The position numbers and the translations under genes are program-made. Under the pieces are notes generated by a model that was not told where the DNA came from, did no database searches, and worked only from the letters and a program-made list of their open reading frames with translations. From assembly GCA_021647315.1 (NCBI GenBank), contig JAKIUY010000005.1, forward strand, positions 20,175 through 84,174: 64,000 nt of DNA. The letters are read 5' to 3'. This document shows, one piece after another, positions 25,181 through 34,494 of this stretch (positions within the stretch are counted from its first letter, which is position 1; every line of letters starts with the position of its first letter). The stretch comes from Victivallaceae bacterium. Lineage in GTDB: Bacteria > Verrucomicrobiota > Lentisphaeria > Victivallales > Victivallaceae.

Positions 25181-27484
25181 ATGAAGAATGTTATTGATTC
25201 ACCGCTAACTATGTCAATTAAAAACTATGGGATTAATCAGGTTAATGCCGATTTAATCGGGATTGCTAATATTGAAAGATTTGAACACGCCCCGCTGAAA
25301 ATGAGTCCGCAGGGCATTATGCCAACCGCTAAATCAGTTATCGTCATGGCAATTCACCATCCCGATGCCAATATCGAATTAGATGGTCTGACTCATCCGC
25401 AGGATAAAGATGGACCATATCGTATTCAAGGCGTAATGAATGAACGTCTGGATGAGATGTCATTCCGTATGGCTAATTTTATCGAAGCAAAAGGTTACAC
25501 CGCAGTACCGATCACCTCATCAAATATCTGGCGTTATAAAGGTTATAAAGATCTGAAAGAAAACTTCGCGCCGGATGTCTCCCACATGCACATGGCTGTC
25601 GCCGCCGGACTCGCGGACTTTGGCATTAACGGTCTGGCAATTACCCCTGAATATGGGGCGCGCAATCGTTTTGTCACCATTATTACCGATGCTGAACTAA
25701 GTATCACACCGCTCCTTGAACCCGGTTCTGTCTGTGATAACTGCCGCCTATGTGTCAAACAATGTATGACTAATGCGCTCGACACCGAAATTGACGGCTG
25801 GAATATTATCGAAATTGAAGATAAAAAATATCGTTACCTTAATAAAAATCTTTGGCGTTGTTCATGGGCCGAACATTTTCAGCTTGACCTTGATCTTGAT
25901 CTCCCGGCAGTAGTCAACGAACAGACTATTGTTGAAACCGCTGAATGTCATGGTACCCGTGGTCAGGAAATGGGCAGTTGCCTGAGATATTGTGTCCCTA
26001 AGCCACTGCGCTATTTTGATAAAAGTTACACAAATGCCCCTAGACGCAAAAAATTGTCTGTTCAATCAGCAACAATGCTCGACCGAAGAATGTATGACAC
26101 CATGATAACTGATGCCAGCAACCATCAGATCGAGACGGTGCTGGTCAGCGATGCAGCTGAACTGAACAAACTGGGTATCGATATTACTCAATACCTGCCG
26201 GATGGCAAAGTGGCGATAGTTGTCGGTATCCAGACAAGAAAACCCTATTTGGATGATCTCGAACTCAACCCCCAACTCTCCCCGGGCTATGGACGAACAG
26301 TTGAATACCGCACTTTCCAGGCAGCTTATGATATGTCACGGACTTTGGAACGTTTTGGTTTCAGTGCCTTGACCCTGTCCCACTTTCCAGAAGCAAAACT
26401 TATTGCCGAAGTTAAAAATATTGAATCGGGAAAAAGATTGGCAGCTCAGGTTCTGCTTACCAATGCGCCACTTGCCGCTACAGGTTTAGTCCTACCTGAC
26501 TCGCCAGTCAATAAAACTAAAAACATTGCTGACTTCACCCGTGAAATACTTAATGCTCTAGGTGAAACTGAAGTAAACCTCGTCGGTATTGCCACTGCTG
26601 CGGTTTTTGATGAGGTGGCTGAACAGCTTAAACCTTATTACGATGGGGAAAAAACCTTCATTGCCAAAGATCAAGCTGACCGTTTCCATCACTATGATGC
26701 TGAAATTGTCGAAAAAAACAATGGTGTCTGGCGACCTGAAGATTATGTCAAAGGCGCGAAGTCAGTAATTGTGCTTGGGGTGAAAATTCCACATGGTTCA
26801 CTTGAAACCGCGGCTCGTAATCCTGCTGAAGCCGTCGGTTCATTGATGCTGTCAGCCTTTGAAGCTAATCGACAGTTGAAAATCCTTGCCTATAAAACCA
26901 GTAAAATACTGGAAAATGCCGGTTACAGCGCTGAATACACCCATGATCTGCTGGGCACCGCGTCATTCAACAACGGTCCTCAAGGCGAAACCAATGACAT
27001 CTTTTCCAATAAATTTGCCGCAGTCGCTGCCGGTCTGGGCAGAATATCAAAATGTGGGTTTGTGGTTAACAAAGAGTATGGCGCGAATATTCGTTACGTT
27101 GCAATTGTTACCGATGCTGAACTAGAGTATGACAACATCACCCAGGATAAAACTTTAACCGACGCGTGCGACAATTGTGAGCTTTGCCTTAAAGCCTGTA
27201 AAACAAATGCATTCGAGCAGCCGATTGAAATAAAAATTGGTGAAGTTGTCGAAAACTTCCAGACTATTAAAAGGGTTAATTGTGATTGGGCAAAACGCCA
27301 TTCATTAATCGGTGCCTCAGGCAACGAATTCCAGGGCTGGAATGTTGACGTTGCAGTACCGGAGGTTATTACCAAAGAAAATCTGAAAGCCGCCATGGAA
27401 AATATTCCGGCAGTAATTAAATTCCGCCCGTGTAATATGGAAATGTGTGCCATGGTCTGTCCATACACCAGAACGCAGGAATAA
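25181..27484 (+). CDS. Tandem fused QueG/reductive-dehalogenase-like iron-sulfur protein
   Basis: 767 residues from the ATG at 25181, which follows AAAGGAAAATAACT. Two homologous halves of roughly 375 residues each resemble epoxyqueuosine reductase-type 4Fe-4S proteins (COG1600). Each has PTAKSVIVMAIHHP/GAKSVIVLGVKIPH early, AAGLADFGINGL/AAGLGRISKCGF, a conserved FVTIITDAEL/YVAIVTDAEL strand, and a cluster motif: CDNCRLCVKQC near 184 and CDNCELCLKAC near 663, followed by another cysteine group (CNMEMCAMVC at the end). The halves are about as diverged as separate family members. A tRNA role (QueG) is doubtful because of the fusion and missing neighbours; a redox role in anaerobic metabolism is an inference. 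Confidence 0.7.
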   Translation: MKNVIDSPLTMSIKNYGINQVNADLIGIANIERFEHAPLKMSPQGIMPTAKSVIVMAIHHPDANIELDGLTHPQDKDGPYRIQGVMNERLDEMSFRMANFIEAKGYTAVPITSSNIWRYKGYKDLKENFAPDVSHMHMAVAAGLADFGINGLAITPEYGARNRFVTIITDAELSITPLLEPGSVCDNCRLCVKQCMTNALDTEIDGWNIIEIEDKKYRYLNKNLWRCSWAEHFQLDLDLDLPAVVNEQTIVETAECHGTRGQEMGSCLRYCVPKPLRYFDKSYTNAPRRKKLSVQSATMLDRRMYDTMITDASNHQIETVLVSDAAELNKLGIDITQYLPDGKVAIVVGIQTRKPYLDDLELNPQLSPGYGRTVEYRTFQAAYDMSRTLERFGFSALTLSHFPEAKLIAEVKNIESGKRLAAQVLLTNAPLAATGLVLPDSPVNKTKNIADFTREILNALGETEVNLVGIATAAVFDEVAEQLKPYYDGEKTFIAKDQADRFHHYDAEIVEKNNGVWRPEDYVKGAKSVIVLGVKIPHGSLETAARNPAEAVGSLMLSAFEANRQLKILAYKTSKILENAGYSAEYTHDLLGTASFNNGPQGETNDIFSNKFAAVAAGLGRISKCGFVVNKEYGANIRYVAIVTDAELEYDNITQDKTLTDACDNCELCLKACKTNAFEQPIEIKIGEVVENFQTIKRVNCDWAKRHSLIGASGNEFQGWNVDVAVPEVITKENLKAAMENIPAVIKFRPCNMEMCAMVCPYTRTQE

Positions 27485-28047
27485 TTATGAATTATGATTG
27501 CAGATTTTTAAAAGTAGGGTGCATCCGCCCGGTGACGAATTCGCAGCCGGGAGGCTGCTCCCACATTGAGATAACGATAGAACCGACACGATGAATTACA
27601 CAGCAAATCAGTACAGCACAAATAATATTTTGAAACCAGAACACTCCTTAAATTATAGAATTAAGGAGTAAATATAATGCTGAGTTATGCTGAGTTCTAC
27701 AAGATGAATTTAAACTTTCTCTGTTTTTAACAAAGCAATGGAACTTATTTTATAATCATCGGTCAATAGAGAAATAAGATGCTAAATAGATGGTACTCGA
27801 AAAACCTTTTAAATTTTCCGCATCGCGAAAATTAAAGGCTTTTCTCCGCTCCGTTTGTATTAATTTCAAAGAATTTTATTTGAAATCTGGGCATTAAAAA
27901 TATAGTTCTTACTAGTTTTTAGGCAGTAATTGGTAAAATAACATGAGAAGTATTTTTAAACTAAAATATTTCTAAAAAAAACAGCCGCAAAATTTTAATT
28001 TTAAGCAGCGTCTAAATAGTAAATAAATATTGATAAGGAATAGTCAC
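27485..28047. other. 563-bp gap with palindromes and a possible RBS-masking hairpin
   Basis: Contains GCAGCCGGGAGGCTGC near 27550, an inverted repeat ACTCCTTAA (27643-27651) with TTAAGGAGT (27661-27669), and one copy of a degenerate TAGATGGTACTCGAAAA repeat (27784-27803) shared with 28511, 28567 and 35159. The right arm of the inverted repeat contains AAGGAG, placed correctly for an 17-codon frame at 27677-27730. No longer gene is seen. Confidence 0.5.
27677..27730 (+). other. Possible 17-codon mini-ORF behind a strong ribosome site
   Basis: ATG at 27677 follows AAGGAGTAAATATA. The peptide is MLSYAEFYKMNLNFLCF. The ribosome site is the 3' arm of the hairpin 27643-27669. The 5' end is a direct duplication of ATGCTGAGTT. 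Too short to judge as coding; no known leader peptide is recognised. Confidence 0.25.
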
Positions 28048-28482
28048 TTGAGCTTCAAGAAAAAAATTATATCTGTCATAATGATGGGACTTTATCTATT
28101 GCTATCGACCTATACGTTTGGGAACGATACATTTTTGTGTATCAGTAACAGCAGTGTTTCTATTGAAACATCAGTGAATGGTAATTGCGGAATAGATACT
28201 TTTAATGCTGTTCCCAATATCGCGACCCCGATGACCTATAATAGCTCTACTGACAATTGTGGTCTGTGCATAGATTCCTCCCTGCCCGGCGTCAATAGTA
28301 ATAATAAAATCGTTAAATACTCAAAAAAACGGTCTATGGCGGTAAACGCATCGCCCGTTTACGTCTCGCAGCCATATTTTATCTCCCTTGATTTAAAATC
28401 AACTGCGAGCAATTTTAAAAGAACAGCAGCAATAAACCGACTCACCTTAAAAATGCTACGGACTACTGTACTTATCGTCTAA
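28048..28482 (+). CDS. Small secreted cysteine-containing protein of a metal-efflux locus
   Basis: 144 residues from a TTG at 28048, seven bases after AAGGAA; the frame also has a TTG at 28030 without a ribosome site. Signal peptide about 1-25 (KKKIISVIMMGLYLLLS). The mature part has CISNSSVSIET, a cysteine in NGNCG, then DNCGLCIDSSLPG, which recalls small exported Cys proteins often encoded at the head of heavy-metal efflux operons. That resemblance is from memory of the Cys pattern and is not proof. It precedes the parvulin and SPFH genes by 277 bases on the same strand. Confidence 0.5.
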   Translation: MSFKKKIISVIMMGLYLLLSTYTFGNDTFLCISNSSVSIETSVNGNCGIDTFNAVPNIATPMTYNSSTDNCGLCIDSSLPGVNSNNKIVKYSKKRSMAVNASPVYVSQPYFISLDLKSTASNFKRTAAINRLTLKMLRTTVLIV

Positions 28483-28759
28483 AGGCTCGAACCAGCCACG
28501 AACAGGGGATAATCAGACGCTGTTCGAAAAGGTAACCTACTTACATAGCGTTCTCATTCCGACACTAATTAGATGGTGCTCGAAAAGGGTTTCAGGTTCT
28601 TTAAAATCAACTGAATAACTCTATCCTTTGAGCTTGATCTAACCTTTGCTATATGCGCTCGGAGATCGCATGCTACTTGACTGCCCACTTAAAGTATACT
28701 TCATCAAAATCACAGGTTTGGGATTTTAAAACAAGTTCAATAGGACTATCAGGAATAAA
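28483..28759. repeat. Intergenic repeats upstream of the parvulin gene
   Basis: Two copies of the degenerate 23-base repeat ending in TTCGAAAAGG or CTCGAAAAGG (28511-28533, 28567-28589) and one REP copy TGCGCTCGGAGATCGCA with TGCTACT (28654-28677). No clear promoter hexamers are seen. The same 23-base repeat occurs 80 bases before the eroded parvulin copy. Confidence 0.5.
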
Positions 28760-30832
28760 ATGACTCACAAATTTACAATTTTTATAATAGTTTCGGCACT
28801 GTTACTTTTAATATCCGGGCTTATCGTGCTTGCTCTCAAAGAAGAGCAGCAGGCAAAACAGCGGGTTGACGTGATAGCCAAACGGATTGGCGATGACGTT
28901 GTCGCCACCTATGCGGGTGGTGAAATAACCGCCCAGGAACTGCGTGGTTATATAAACAAAATCATGCCGCGTCAAGCTAAACATACCACCTGTAAAAAAC
29001 ATGGTTCCGACCATAAGAAATGCTCCAGGGATGAAGGCTGCGAAAGCCATCCACTTGATTCCCCGGAGACCTATCGGCTGCTTCTGCAGCGGTTGGTGAC
29101 GGAGAAGATGCTGAAGCGCTGGATAAGCGAAAAAGGGATGCTTTCACGCAAAGATGTCACCCACAAGCTTAAACATCTGGTGGAAGAGATCAACCTCAAT
29201 GTCCTGTCCGGTGAAATGCACTCCGACAAGCTCAAGCCGGATCAGGTTGAGATGCGGCAATATTATGAGCAGCGTCGAGATGAATATCAGTCACGTTCGT
29301 TTGCTGAAGTTGAGCAGGAGATTGAGCAGACCCTGATAGCGCAGAAACAGGCGGAGTATATTCCCAAATACATTGAGGAATTAAAGAAGAACGCTGTTAT
29401 TGAACGCAATTACGAGTTGCTGAAAGTAGTGCCGCCTACAGACAGTGAAATCAAGAGTTATTACGCTGAAAACCAACGTAAATATACCCGTGCTGAACTG
29501 TTGCGGATTAACTATATGGTTTTCCAGAACGGGGCAGATAAAAAAGTTCAGGCACGGGCCCAAAAAGCACTTGTCAAGATTCGCGCCGGTGGCGACTTCA
29601 AGAAGATTGCCGATAAACTGGCAGACAGTTCAGCCAAAAGCGAATCTGTAGAGCGGAACAGCCGCACCAAAAGCACCAAGTTTATTGAAACGATGTTTCG
29701 TTATCAACAAGGTGAAACGACACCGGTATTCAAAGATGGCAAGACGCTTTATATTGCGGAAATTGTTGAGCGTCAGGGGAGTGAGATCAAATCGCTTGAC
29801 GAAGTACGCGGTGAAGTTAAAAAGGTGGTTTACCTGGCAAAAGAGCGGCAGAAAATGGAACAGAATAAGTATGACGCGCTGTTTTCCATTCAGGGTAAAC
29901 GTTTCACGGTTGAACAATTCATGGAGGAGTTTGATGAGCTGACTCCGCAGCAGCAGCAACAATTTGCCAGTTTCAAGGCTAAAAAAAATCTCCTTGACCA
30001 ACTTGTCGTCAAGGAACTGCTGATCGAAAAGGCTGAAGATAAAAGTCAGAATAATGAGGCCAGAGCCTATCGTGAAAAGATGAAGCTGACCGCACTCAAG
30101 CAGATGCTCCATAAAGAGGAGGTGGATGAAGAAATCACCATCTCTGACAAACAGGTCAAAGAGTTTTACGATGATTATAAAAGTCGCCTGATTGAGCCGC
30201 AAAAAGCTCAGATAAGCATCATTCGGGTCGGGATCGGTTTCAGCGAAGATGAACGTAAACGCGGGCGTGCCAAAATTGAGGCGGCGCAGGGAAAACTGCG
30301 TACCGGAGCAGACTTTGCAGCGACAGCCAAAAAATACTCGGAAGACTGGAGTGCCAGCCGCGGGGGTAAACTTGACCGGTGGATTCTTGAAGGCGGCGGT
30401 CATCTGGCAGAACGCTATGAGCATGGGTTCCACCGTTATGTGTTCGCCCTGACACCCGGTGCGGTGAGTGATTTCTTTGAATTTCAGAATAATTACTGGA
30501 TCATCAAAATGCGTCAGCTGATCGCGGCGACACCGCAGACCCTGGAACAGGCAAAACCGCAGATCGTCAAGCTACTGCGGGCAGTTCGCCATCAGCAACG
30601 GACGAATGAGATGCAGAACAAACTGCTGGAAAAATCACAGCTGGTCATCCGTGATTTTGTTTTAACGCAGCTGATGGGAGTTGAAGCCCGGGCGCATGCG
30701 CAGGAAAAAAACAGTCTTCATCCATCGGGCTGTTCCCATCAGCAGGCGAGTGGTGGGCATAAACATGGTGCCGGGTGCGGTCATCAGCAGCAGAACGGCG
30801 GGTATCTGCATGATGCCGGCTGCGGACATTAA
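28760..30832 (+). CDS. SurA/PpiD-like membrane-anchored double parvulin with metal-binding tail
   Basis: 690 residues. An N-terminal signal anchor (about 5-26) is followed by a SurA-like helical region with a His/Cys insertion (about 75-100: HTTCKKHG, HKKCS), a first parvulin-type PPIase-like domain (about 225-345), a second clearer one (about 465-600, with FAATAKKYSEDWSASRGGKL), and a tail (about 655-690) very rich in His, Gly and Cys (GCSHQQASGGHKHGAGCGH). Such proteins fold outer-envelope proteins in the periplasm. The His/Cys tail suggests zinc or another soft metal is bound. It starts a run of same-strand genes with CDF-SPFH, HflC, HflK, P1B ATPase and M16 protease. A degraded paralogue lies at 35261-36039. 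Confidence 0.75.
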   Translation: MTHKFTIFIIVSALLLLISGLIVLALKEEQQAKQRVDVIAKRIGDDVVATYAGGEITAQELRGYINKIMPRQAKHTTCKKHGSDHKKCSRDEGCESHPLDSPETYRLLLQRLVTEKMLKRWISEKGMLSRKDVTHKLKHLVEEINLNVLSGEMHSDKLKPDQVEMRQYYEQRRDEYQSRSFAEVEQEIEQTLIAQKQAEYIPKYIEELKKNAVIERNYELLKVVPPTDSEIKSYYAENQRKYTRAELLRINYMVFQNGADKKVQARAQKALVKIRAGGDFKKIADKLADSSAKSESVERNSRTKSTKFIETMFRYQQGETTPVFKDGKTLYIAEIVERQGSEIKSLDEVRGEVKKVVYLAKERQKMEQNKYDALFSIQGKRFTVEQFMEEFDELTPQQQQQFASFKAKKNLLDQLVVKELLIEKAEDKSQNNEARAYREKMKLTALKQMLHKEEVDEEITISDKQVKEFYDDYKSRLIEPQKAQISIIRVGIGFSEDERKRGRAKIEAAQGKLRTGADFAATAKKYSEDWSASRGGKLDRWILEGGGHLAERYEHGFHRYVFALTPGAVSDFFEFQNNYWIIKMRQLIAATPQTLEQAKPQIVKLLRAVRHQQRTNEMQNKLLEKSQLVIRDFVLTQLMGVEARAHAQEKNSLHPSGCSHQQASGGHKHGAGCGHQQQNGGYLHDAGCGH

Positions 30833-30856
30833 AACCAACAAGGATAGAGGTATTAA

Positions 30857-32401
30857 ATGAACAGAAAAGAACAAACTCTTATTGTCAGTATCGGTGCGAA
30901 TTGTGTGCTGATTGCGCTGCGCTTTCTCCTGGCGTTCATCTCCGGCAGTCTGGCACTCAAAGCCAACGCCTGGCATTCAATGGCGGATATGATTGTCCTT
31001 GGGATTGTGCTGACAGGCTTGATTATCGCATCGCAGACCAATAATCGTTTCAGAGGGATCATGGCACGGGCGGAACATATTGTGGCAATGATAGTTGCTG
31101 TTTTTATTCTCTATATGGGGATTGATCTCTTTTTCGAATCACTTTCCGGGGAGATGATTGAATTACGCTATCTCACCTGGGCGGCTCTGGGAGCATTTTT
31201 CGGGGTATGCATCACCTACTTCATGGGGCGTTATATGCTCTATGTGGGACAGAAAGAAAATTCCCCGAGTCTGATTGCGGCCGGTTATCACGCCCGAATG
31301 GATATGCTCTGTTCCAGTGCCGTCCTGATCGGCCTGCTCGGTTCTATATTCGGCATGTCGGGACTGGATAAAATAGCAGCATCAATTGTGGTGATTTTCA
31401 TCTTTATCGCCGCCATTGAAATATTCACGGTAAACCTGAAGGCACTGCGTTCCGGGAAAATTTCGGTGACGGAGCATAATCATCAACATGGTATCGGCAA
31501 ACCGGGCTGGACAGTAGTGGCAGCATTGTCTGCCATCTGTCTCGCCGGTTACTTTGCCTCCGGCATCTATTTTGTTCAGCCTGACGAACAGGCAATTGTC
31601 CGCCGATTGGGCAAAATATCCGATAAGCTGATGGAGCCGGGCATTCACTACCGCTGGCCCTACCCTGTTGAGAGTGTCGATAAGGTAAGTACTTCAACCA
31701 TTCGTCAGGTGGTCACTCCGCGACGGCTTATTCTTACCGGCGATGAAACTTTGACCGCAGCCAGTATCGCGGTTCATTTCAGAGTGAAAGATGCCAAACG
31801 TTACCTGTTGAGCTCCAGTGCGCCTGATCGGATTGTCAAAAATGCCGCTGAATCTGGTCTTCGTGCCGTTATCGGTCGTAATGTTATTGACATTCTGTTG
31901 ACCACTGGACGGGAAATGGTTGCGAATGAAACCCGCGAGGCGCTGCAGCAGGAGCTTGACCGCAATGGGATCGGCGTAGAGGTCATCGGCGTACTAATTC
32001 GCGATTTAGCACCGCCGAATGAGGTTAAGTCGGCATTTCAGGATGTTGCGAGTGCCAGAGAAGACCGGATTACCTATATCAATGAGGCCTACTCTTTTTT
32101 TAACGCGCTGGTGCCGGATGCCCGCGCCAAAGCAGCAGCCCGGCTGCTGTCCGCCGAGGCCTACCGTGATGCTAAAATAGATCGTACCAAAGGTGAATCG
32201 GCACGTTTTCTGAAAAAAGTCGAAGCCTATAGCAAAGGGCGCGATATTACCCGGGTGCGGCTCTATATCGAGGCAATGGAAAAGATATTACCCAATGTCA
32301 GAAAGTTTCTGGTCGGATCAAATGTTGAGACGACCGGAACAGATCTGTGGTTCATCAACAGTAAAACAAAAACACCGTTTAATTTTAATCAACAAAGGTA
32401 A
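30857..32401 (+). CDS. Cation diffusion facilitator membrane domain fused to SPFH (HflK-like) domain
   Basis: 514 residues. Residues about 1-205 are a six-helix CDF transporter domain. Both metal-site motifs are intact: WHSMAD in helix 2 (His40, Asp44) and YHARMD in helix 5 (His145, Asp149), the four ligands that bind Zn or similar ions in the family. The usual soluble CDF C-terminal domain is missing. Instead comes another helix (about 218-235) and a full SPFH/band-7 domain of HflK type (about 236-500: YFVQPDEQAIVRRLGK, PGIHYRWPYPVE, AFQDVASAREDR). It begins 24 bases after the parvulin gene. A metal antiporter physically tied to an SPFH ring is inferred. No frameshift is involved; the frame is continuous. 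Confidence 0.85.
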   Translation: MNRKEQTLIVSIGANCVLIALRFLLAFISGSLALKANAWHSMADMIVLGIVLTGLIIASQTNNRFRGIMARAEHIVAMIVAVFILYMGIDLFFESLSGEMIELRYLTWAALGAFFGVCITYFMGRYMLYVGQKENSPSLIAAGYHARMDMLCSSAVLIGLLGSIFGMSGLDKIAASIVVIFIFIAAIEIFTVNLKALRSGKISVTEHNHQHGIGKPGWTVVAALSAICLAGYFASGIYFVQPDEQAIVRRLGKISDKLMEPGIHYRWPYPVESVDKVSTSTIRQVVTPRRLILTGDETLTAASIAVHFRVKDAKRYLLSSSAPDRIVKNAAESGLRAVIGRNVIDILLTTGREMVANETREALQQELDRNGIGVEVIGVLIRDLAPPNEVKSAFQDVASAREDRITYINEAYSFFNALVPDARAKAAARLLSAEAYRDAKIDRTKGESARFLKKVEAYSKGRDITRVRLYIEAMEKILPNVRKFLVGSNVETTGTDLWFINSKTKTPFNFNQQR

Positions 32402-32451
32402 TGGCAAAAGTCCAATGCGGGCATGATTTTTAGAGTTCTGAGCGAGTAACT

Positions 32452-32481
32452 CCGCACCTAAATGTTCTCATTTAGGTGCGG
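32452..32481 (+). promoter_or_regulatory. Perfect 13-bp hairpin between CDF-SPFH and hflC-like genes
   Basis: Arms CCGCACCTAAATG (32452-32464) and CATTTAGGTGCGG (32469-32481), loop TTCT. It sits in the only long gap of this gene run before 34.8 kb. It is followed by GGCAAAAGATG rather than a U-tract, so an mRNA-processing or attenuation element is more likely than a terminator. Confidence 0.65.
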
Positions 32482-32569
32482 GGCAAAAGATGCCGTCCAA
32501 CATTAAAAATCTATCGTAGAAACTTTTGCAATTGCCTCAACAACAACACCATCAAGGAGATGATTTATT

Positions 32570-33511
32570 ATGGAAACAAAACAACATGGCTGGATAAAAT
32601 GGGTATTGGGTATTGGATTTTTAACCTTGGTTTTCATTATGAGCAATTTGGTATTGTTTATAGTTGACACTACGCAGTATGCCGTGGTTACGCAGTTTGG
32701 CAAACCGGTGAAAACCATTCTCACGCCGGGGCTGCATTTAAAGTTGCCGGAACCGGTGCAAAGTGTGCAGTTTTATGATAATCGGCTGCACGTTTATGAA
32801 GCAGGTGAAGTAGAATTTTTGACCAAAGACAAGAAGAGTGTAGTGATTGATTACTATGGAGCCTGGAAAATCAAGGAGCCACTGGAATTCATGAAAACGG
32901 TTAAGGACAAAGTCGGCGCGGAGTCAAGACTGGCAGATATTTTCAGTTCTGCAATCGGCGTCTATATCGGACGCTACGAGCTGGCGGAACTGGTTAATAC
33001 GGACGCAGCGAAAATGAAGCTGCATAAAATGCTGGTTGAGATTATGAATGAATGCAACCGCCGGACTGCAGGCTACGGTATTGAGGTGGTAAATGTCGAA
33101 ATGAGACGGCTCAATTTCCCGGAGAAAAACAAACTCTCCGTCTTCAGGCGCATGAAAGCTGAACGTGAACAGATTGCCCGTAAATACCGTTCAGAAGGCA
33201 GTGAAGAGGCGGTTAAAATCAGGGCGGCAGCCAAGAAAGAGCAGAAACTGATTTTGTCTGAAGCATATAAACAGGCGGAAATTATCCGCGGTGAAGGTGA
33301 CGCAGAGGCGATCCGACTCTACGCCGAAGCATTTCAGAAAGATCCCGGTTTTTATAAATTTATCCGTACGCTGGCGGCCTATGAAAAAATAATTGATGAT
33401 AAAACAACCGCGATATTGCCGGCGGACTCGCAGCTGATGCGACTCTTCGGTGAAGGATCAGGTTCAGCTGGTGTCCTGCTGCCCGCAACTCGCAAGGAGG
33501 TGACTAAATGA
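32570..33511 (+). CDS. HflC-like SPFH protein
   Basis: 313 residues. One N-terminal membrane helix (about 13-34), then a band-7/SPFH domain opening with VDTTQYAVVTQFGKPV and TPGLHLKLPEPVQSV, and a long coiled helix with the family block RRMKAEREQIARKYRSEGSE and EAYKQAEIIRGEGDAEAIR. ATG at 32570 follows AAGGAGATGATTTATT. In E. coli HflC forms with HflK a large cage around FtsH. No ftsH is nearby here. Its ATGA overlap with the next gene indicates coupled translation with the HflK-like partner. Confidence 0.88.
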   Translation: METKQHGWIKWVLGIGFLTLVFIMSNLVLFIVDTTQYAVVTQFGKPVKTILTPGLHLKLPEPVQSVQFYDNRLHVYEAGEVEFLTKDKKSVVIDYYGAWKIKEPLEFMKTVKDKVGAESRLADIFSSAIGVYIGRYELAELVNTDAAKMKLHKMLVEIMNECNRRTAGYGIEVVNVEMRRLNFPEKNKLSVFRRMKAEREQIARKYRSEGSEEAVKIRAAAKKEQKLILSEAYKQAEIIRGEGDAEAIRLYAEAFQKDPGFYKFIRTLAAYEKIIDDKTTAILPADSQLMRLFGEGSGSAGVLLPATRKEVTK

Positions 33512-34485
33512 GCGATGGCCATAAAAGTATTTTAAGTGACATCGGCAACGCGTTCGGCCACCTCAATTTCGGGCTGATTTGCTCCCTGCTGCTGATTGTT
33601 GGAATCGGGTTGTATCTGATGACCGGATTTTATACCGTTGCTCCCGGCGAACAGGGGGTGGTTAAACGTCTGGGGAAGGTGGTTAAAACGGTTGATTCCG
33701 GAGCCAATTATCGGCTTCCATGGCCGTTTGAGTCAGTGGAAGTTGTCAATGTGGGAAAAATACGCCGCGCGGAGGTGGGCTTACTGCTTGAAGAGCATGA
33801 TCATCAGGCATTCATGCAGGAAAACATCCAGTTGATGACCGGGGACGAAAATGTCATCAATGTCGAGGCCATTGTGCATTATAAAATAAAAGATGCCGCC
33901 CGTTATCTCTATCAAGTGAATTTCAGCGAAGAACGCCTGCTGCACAATGCGGTTGCCTCTTCATTGGTTGAACTCATCGGTCAGGTGGGTGTCGATGACA
34001 TCCTGACCACCCGGAAAATTGCGGCGCAGGGGAAAATTCTCCAGGAGGCGCAGCGGGTGCTGGATAAATATGACAGCGGTCTCCAGATCACAGCATTCAA
34101 TATTAAAGCCATTGTGCCGCCGCGCGAAGTGGCTGATGCCTTTCGGGATGTGATGACAGCCCGGGAGGACAAGGAGCAGTCTATAAACCAGGCCATGGGG
34201 TATCGTAACAGCGTAATTCCTGAAGCCAGAGGCAAGGCGCGAGAAATGGTCAGTGAAGCTGAAGGTTACCGTACTGAAGTAGAAAATGAGGCAACAGGCG
34301 ATTCGACCCGGTTTGAGAGTATGCTGGCTGAATACCGCAGGAATTCAAAAATTTATTCTGAAGATGTGACGCGTTACCGGCTTTATCTGGAAACCATGGA
34401 AAGAATCCTGCCACGGGTCAGAAAATATGTTTTACGCGCGACTGATAATAAAAAGATAAATTTGAAATTTGTCGAAAATCAATAG
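33508..34485 (+). CDS. HflK-like SPFH protein
   Basis: 325 residues, overlapping hflC by four bases (ATGA). One membrane helix (about 27-48), then SPFH domain: GEQGVVKRLGKVVKTV, DSGANYRLPWPFESV, VPPREVADAFRDVMTAREDK, followed by the coiled region and the conserved ending RLYLETMERILPRVRKYVL. It aligns well with the SPFH half of the CDF fusion at 30857-32401, so this locus carries two HflK-type and one HflC-type subunits. Unusually for E. coli the order is hflC-hflK. Three microprotein genes follow at once. Confidence 0.88.
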   Translation: MSDGHKSILSDIGNAFGHLNFGLICSLLLIVGIGLYLMTGFYTVAPGEQGVVKRLGKVVKTVDSGANYRLPWPFESVEVVNVGKIRRAEVGLLLEEHDHQAFMQENIQLMTGDENVINVEAIVHYKIKDAARYLYQVNFSEERLLHNAVASSLVELIGQVGVDDILTTRKIAAQGKILQEAQRVLDKYDSGLQITAFNIKAIVPPREVADAFRDVMTAREDKEQSINQAMGYRNSVIPEARGKAREMVSEAEGYRTEVENEATGDSTRFESMLAEYRRNSKIYSEDVTRYRLYLETMERILPRVRKYVLRATDNKKINLKFVENQ

Positions 34486-34494
34486 GAGGCATTA

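Noticed and set aside
29630..30433. 267-codon frame antisense to the parvulin gene
   Set aside because: Shadow of a real gene on the opposite strand; hydrophobic composition is a mirror of the charged sense codons.
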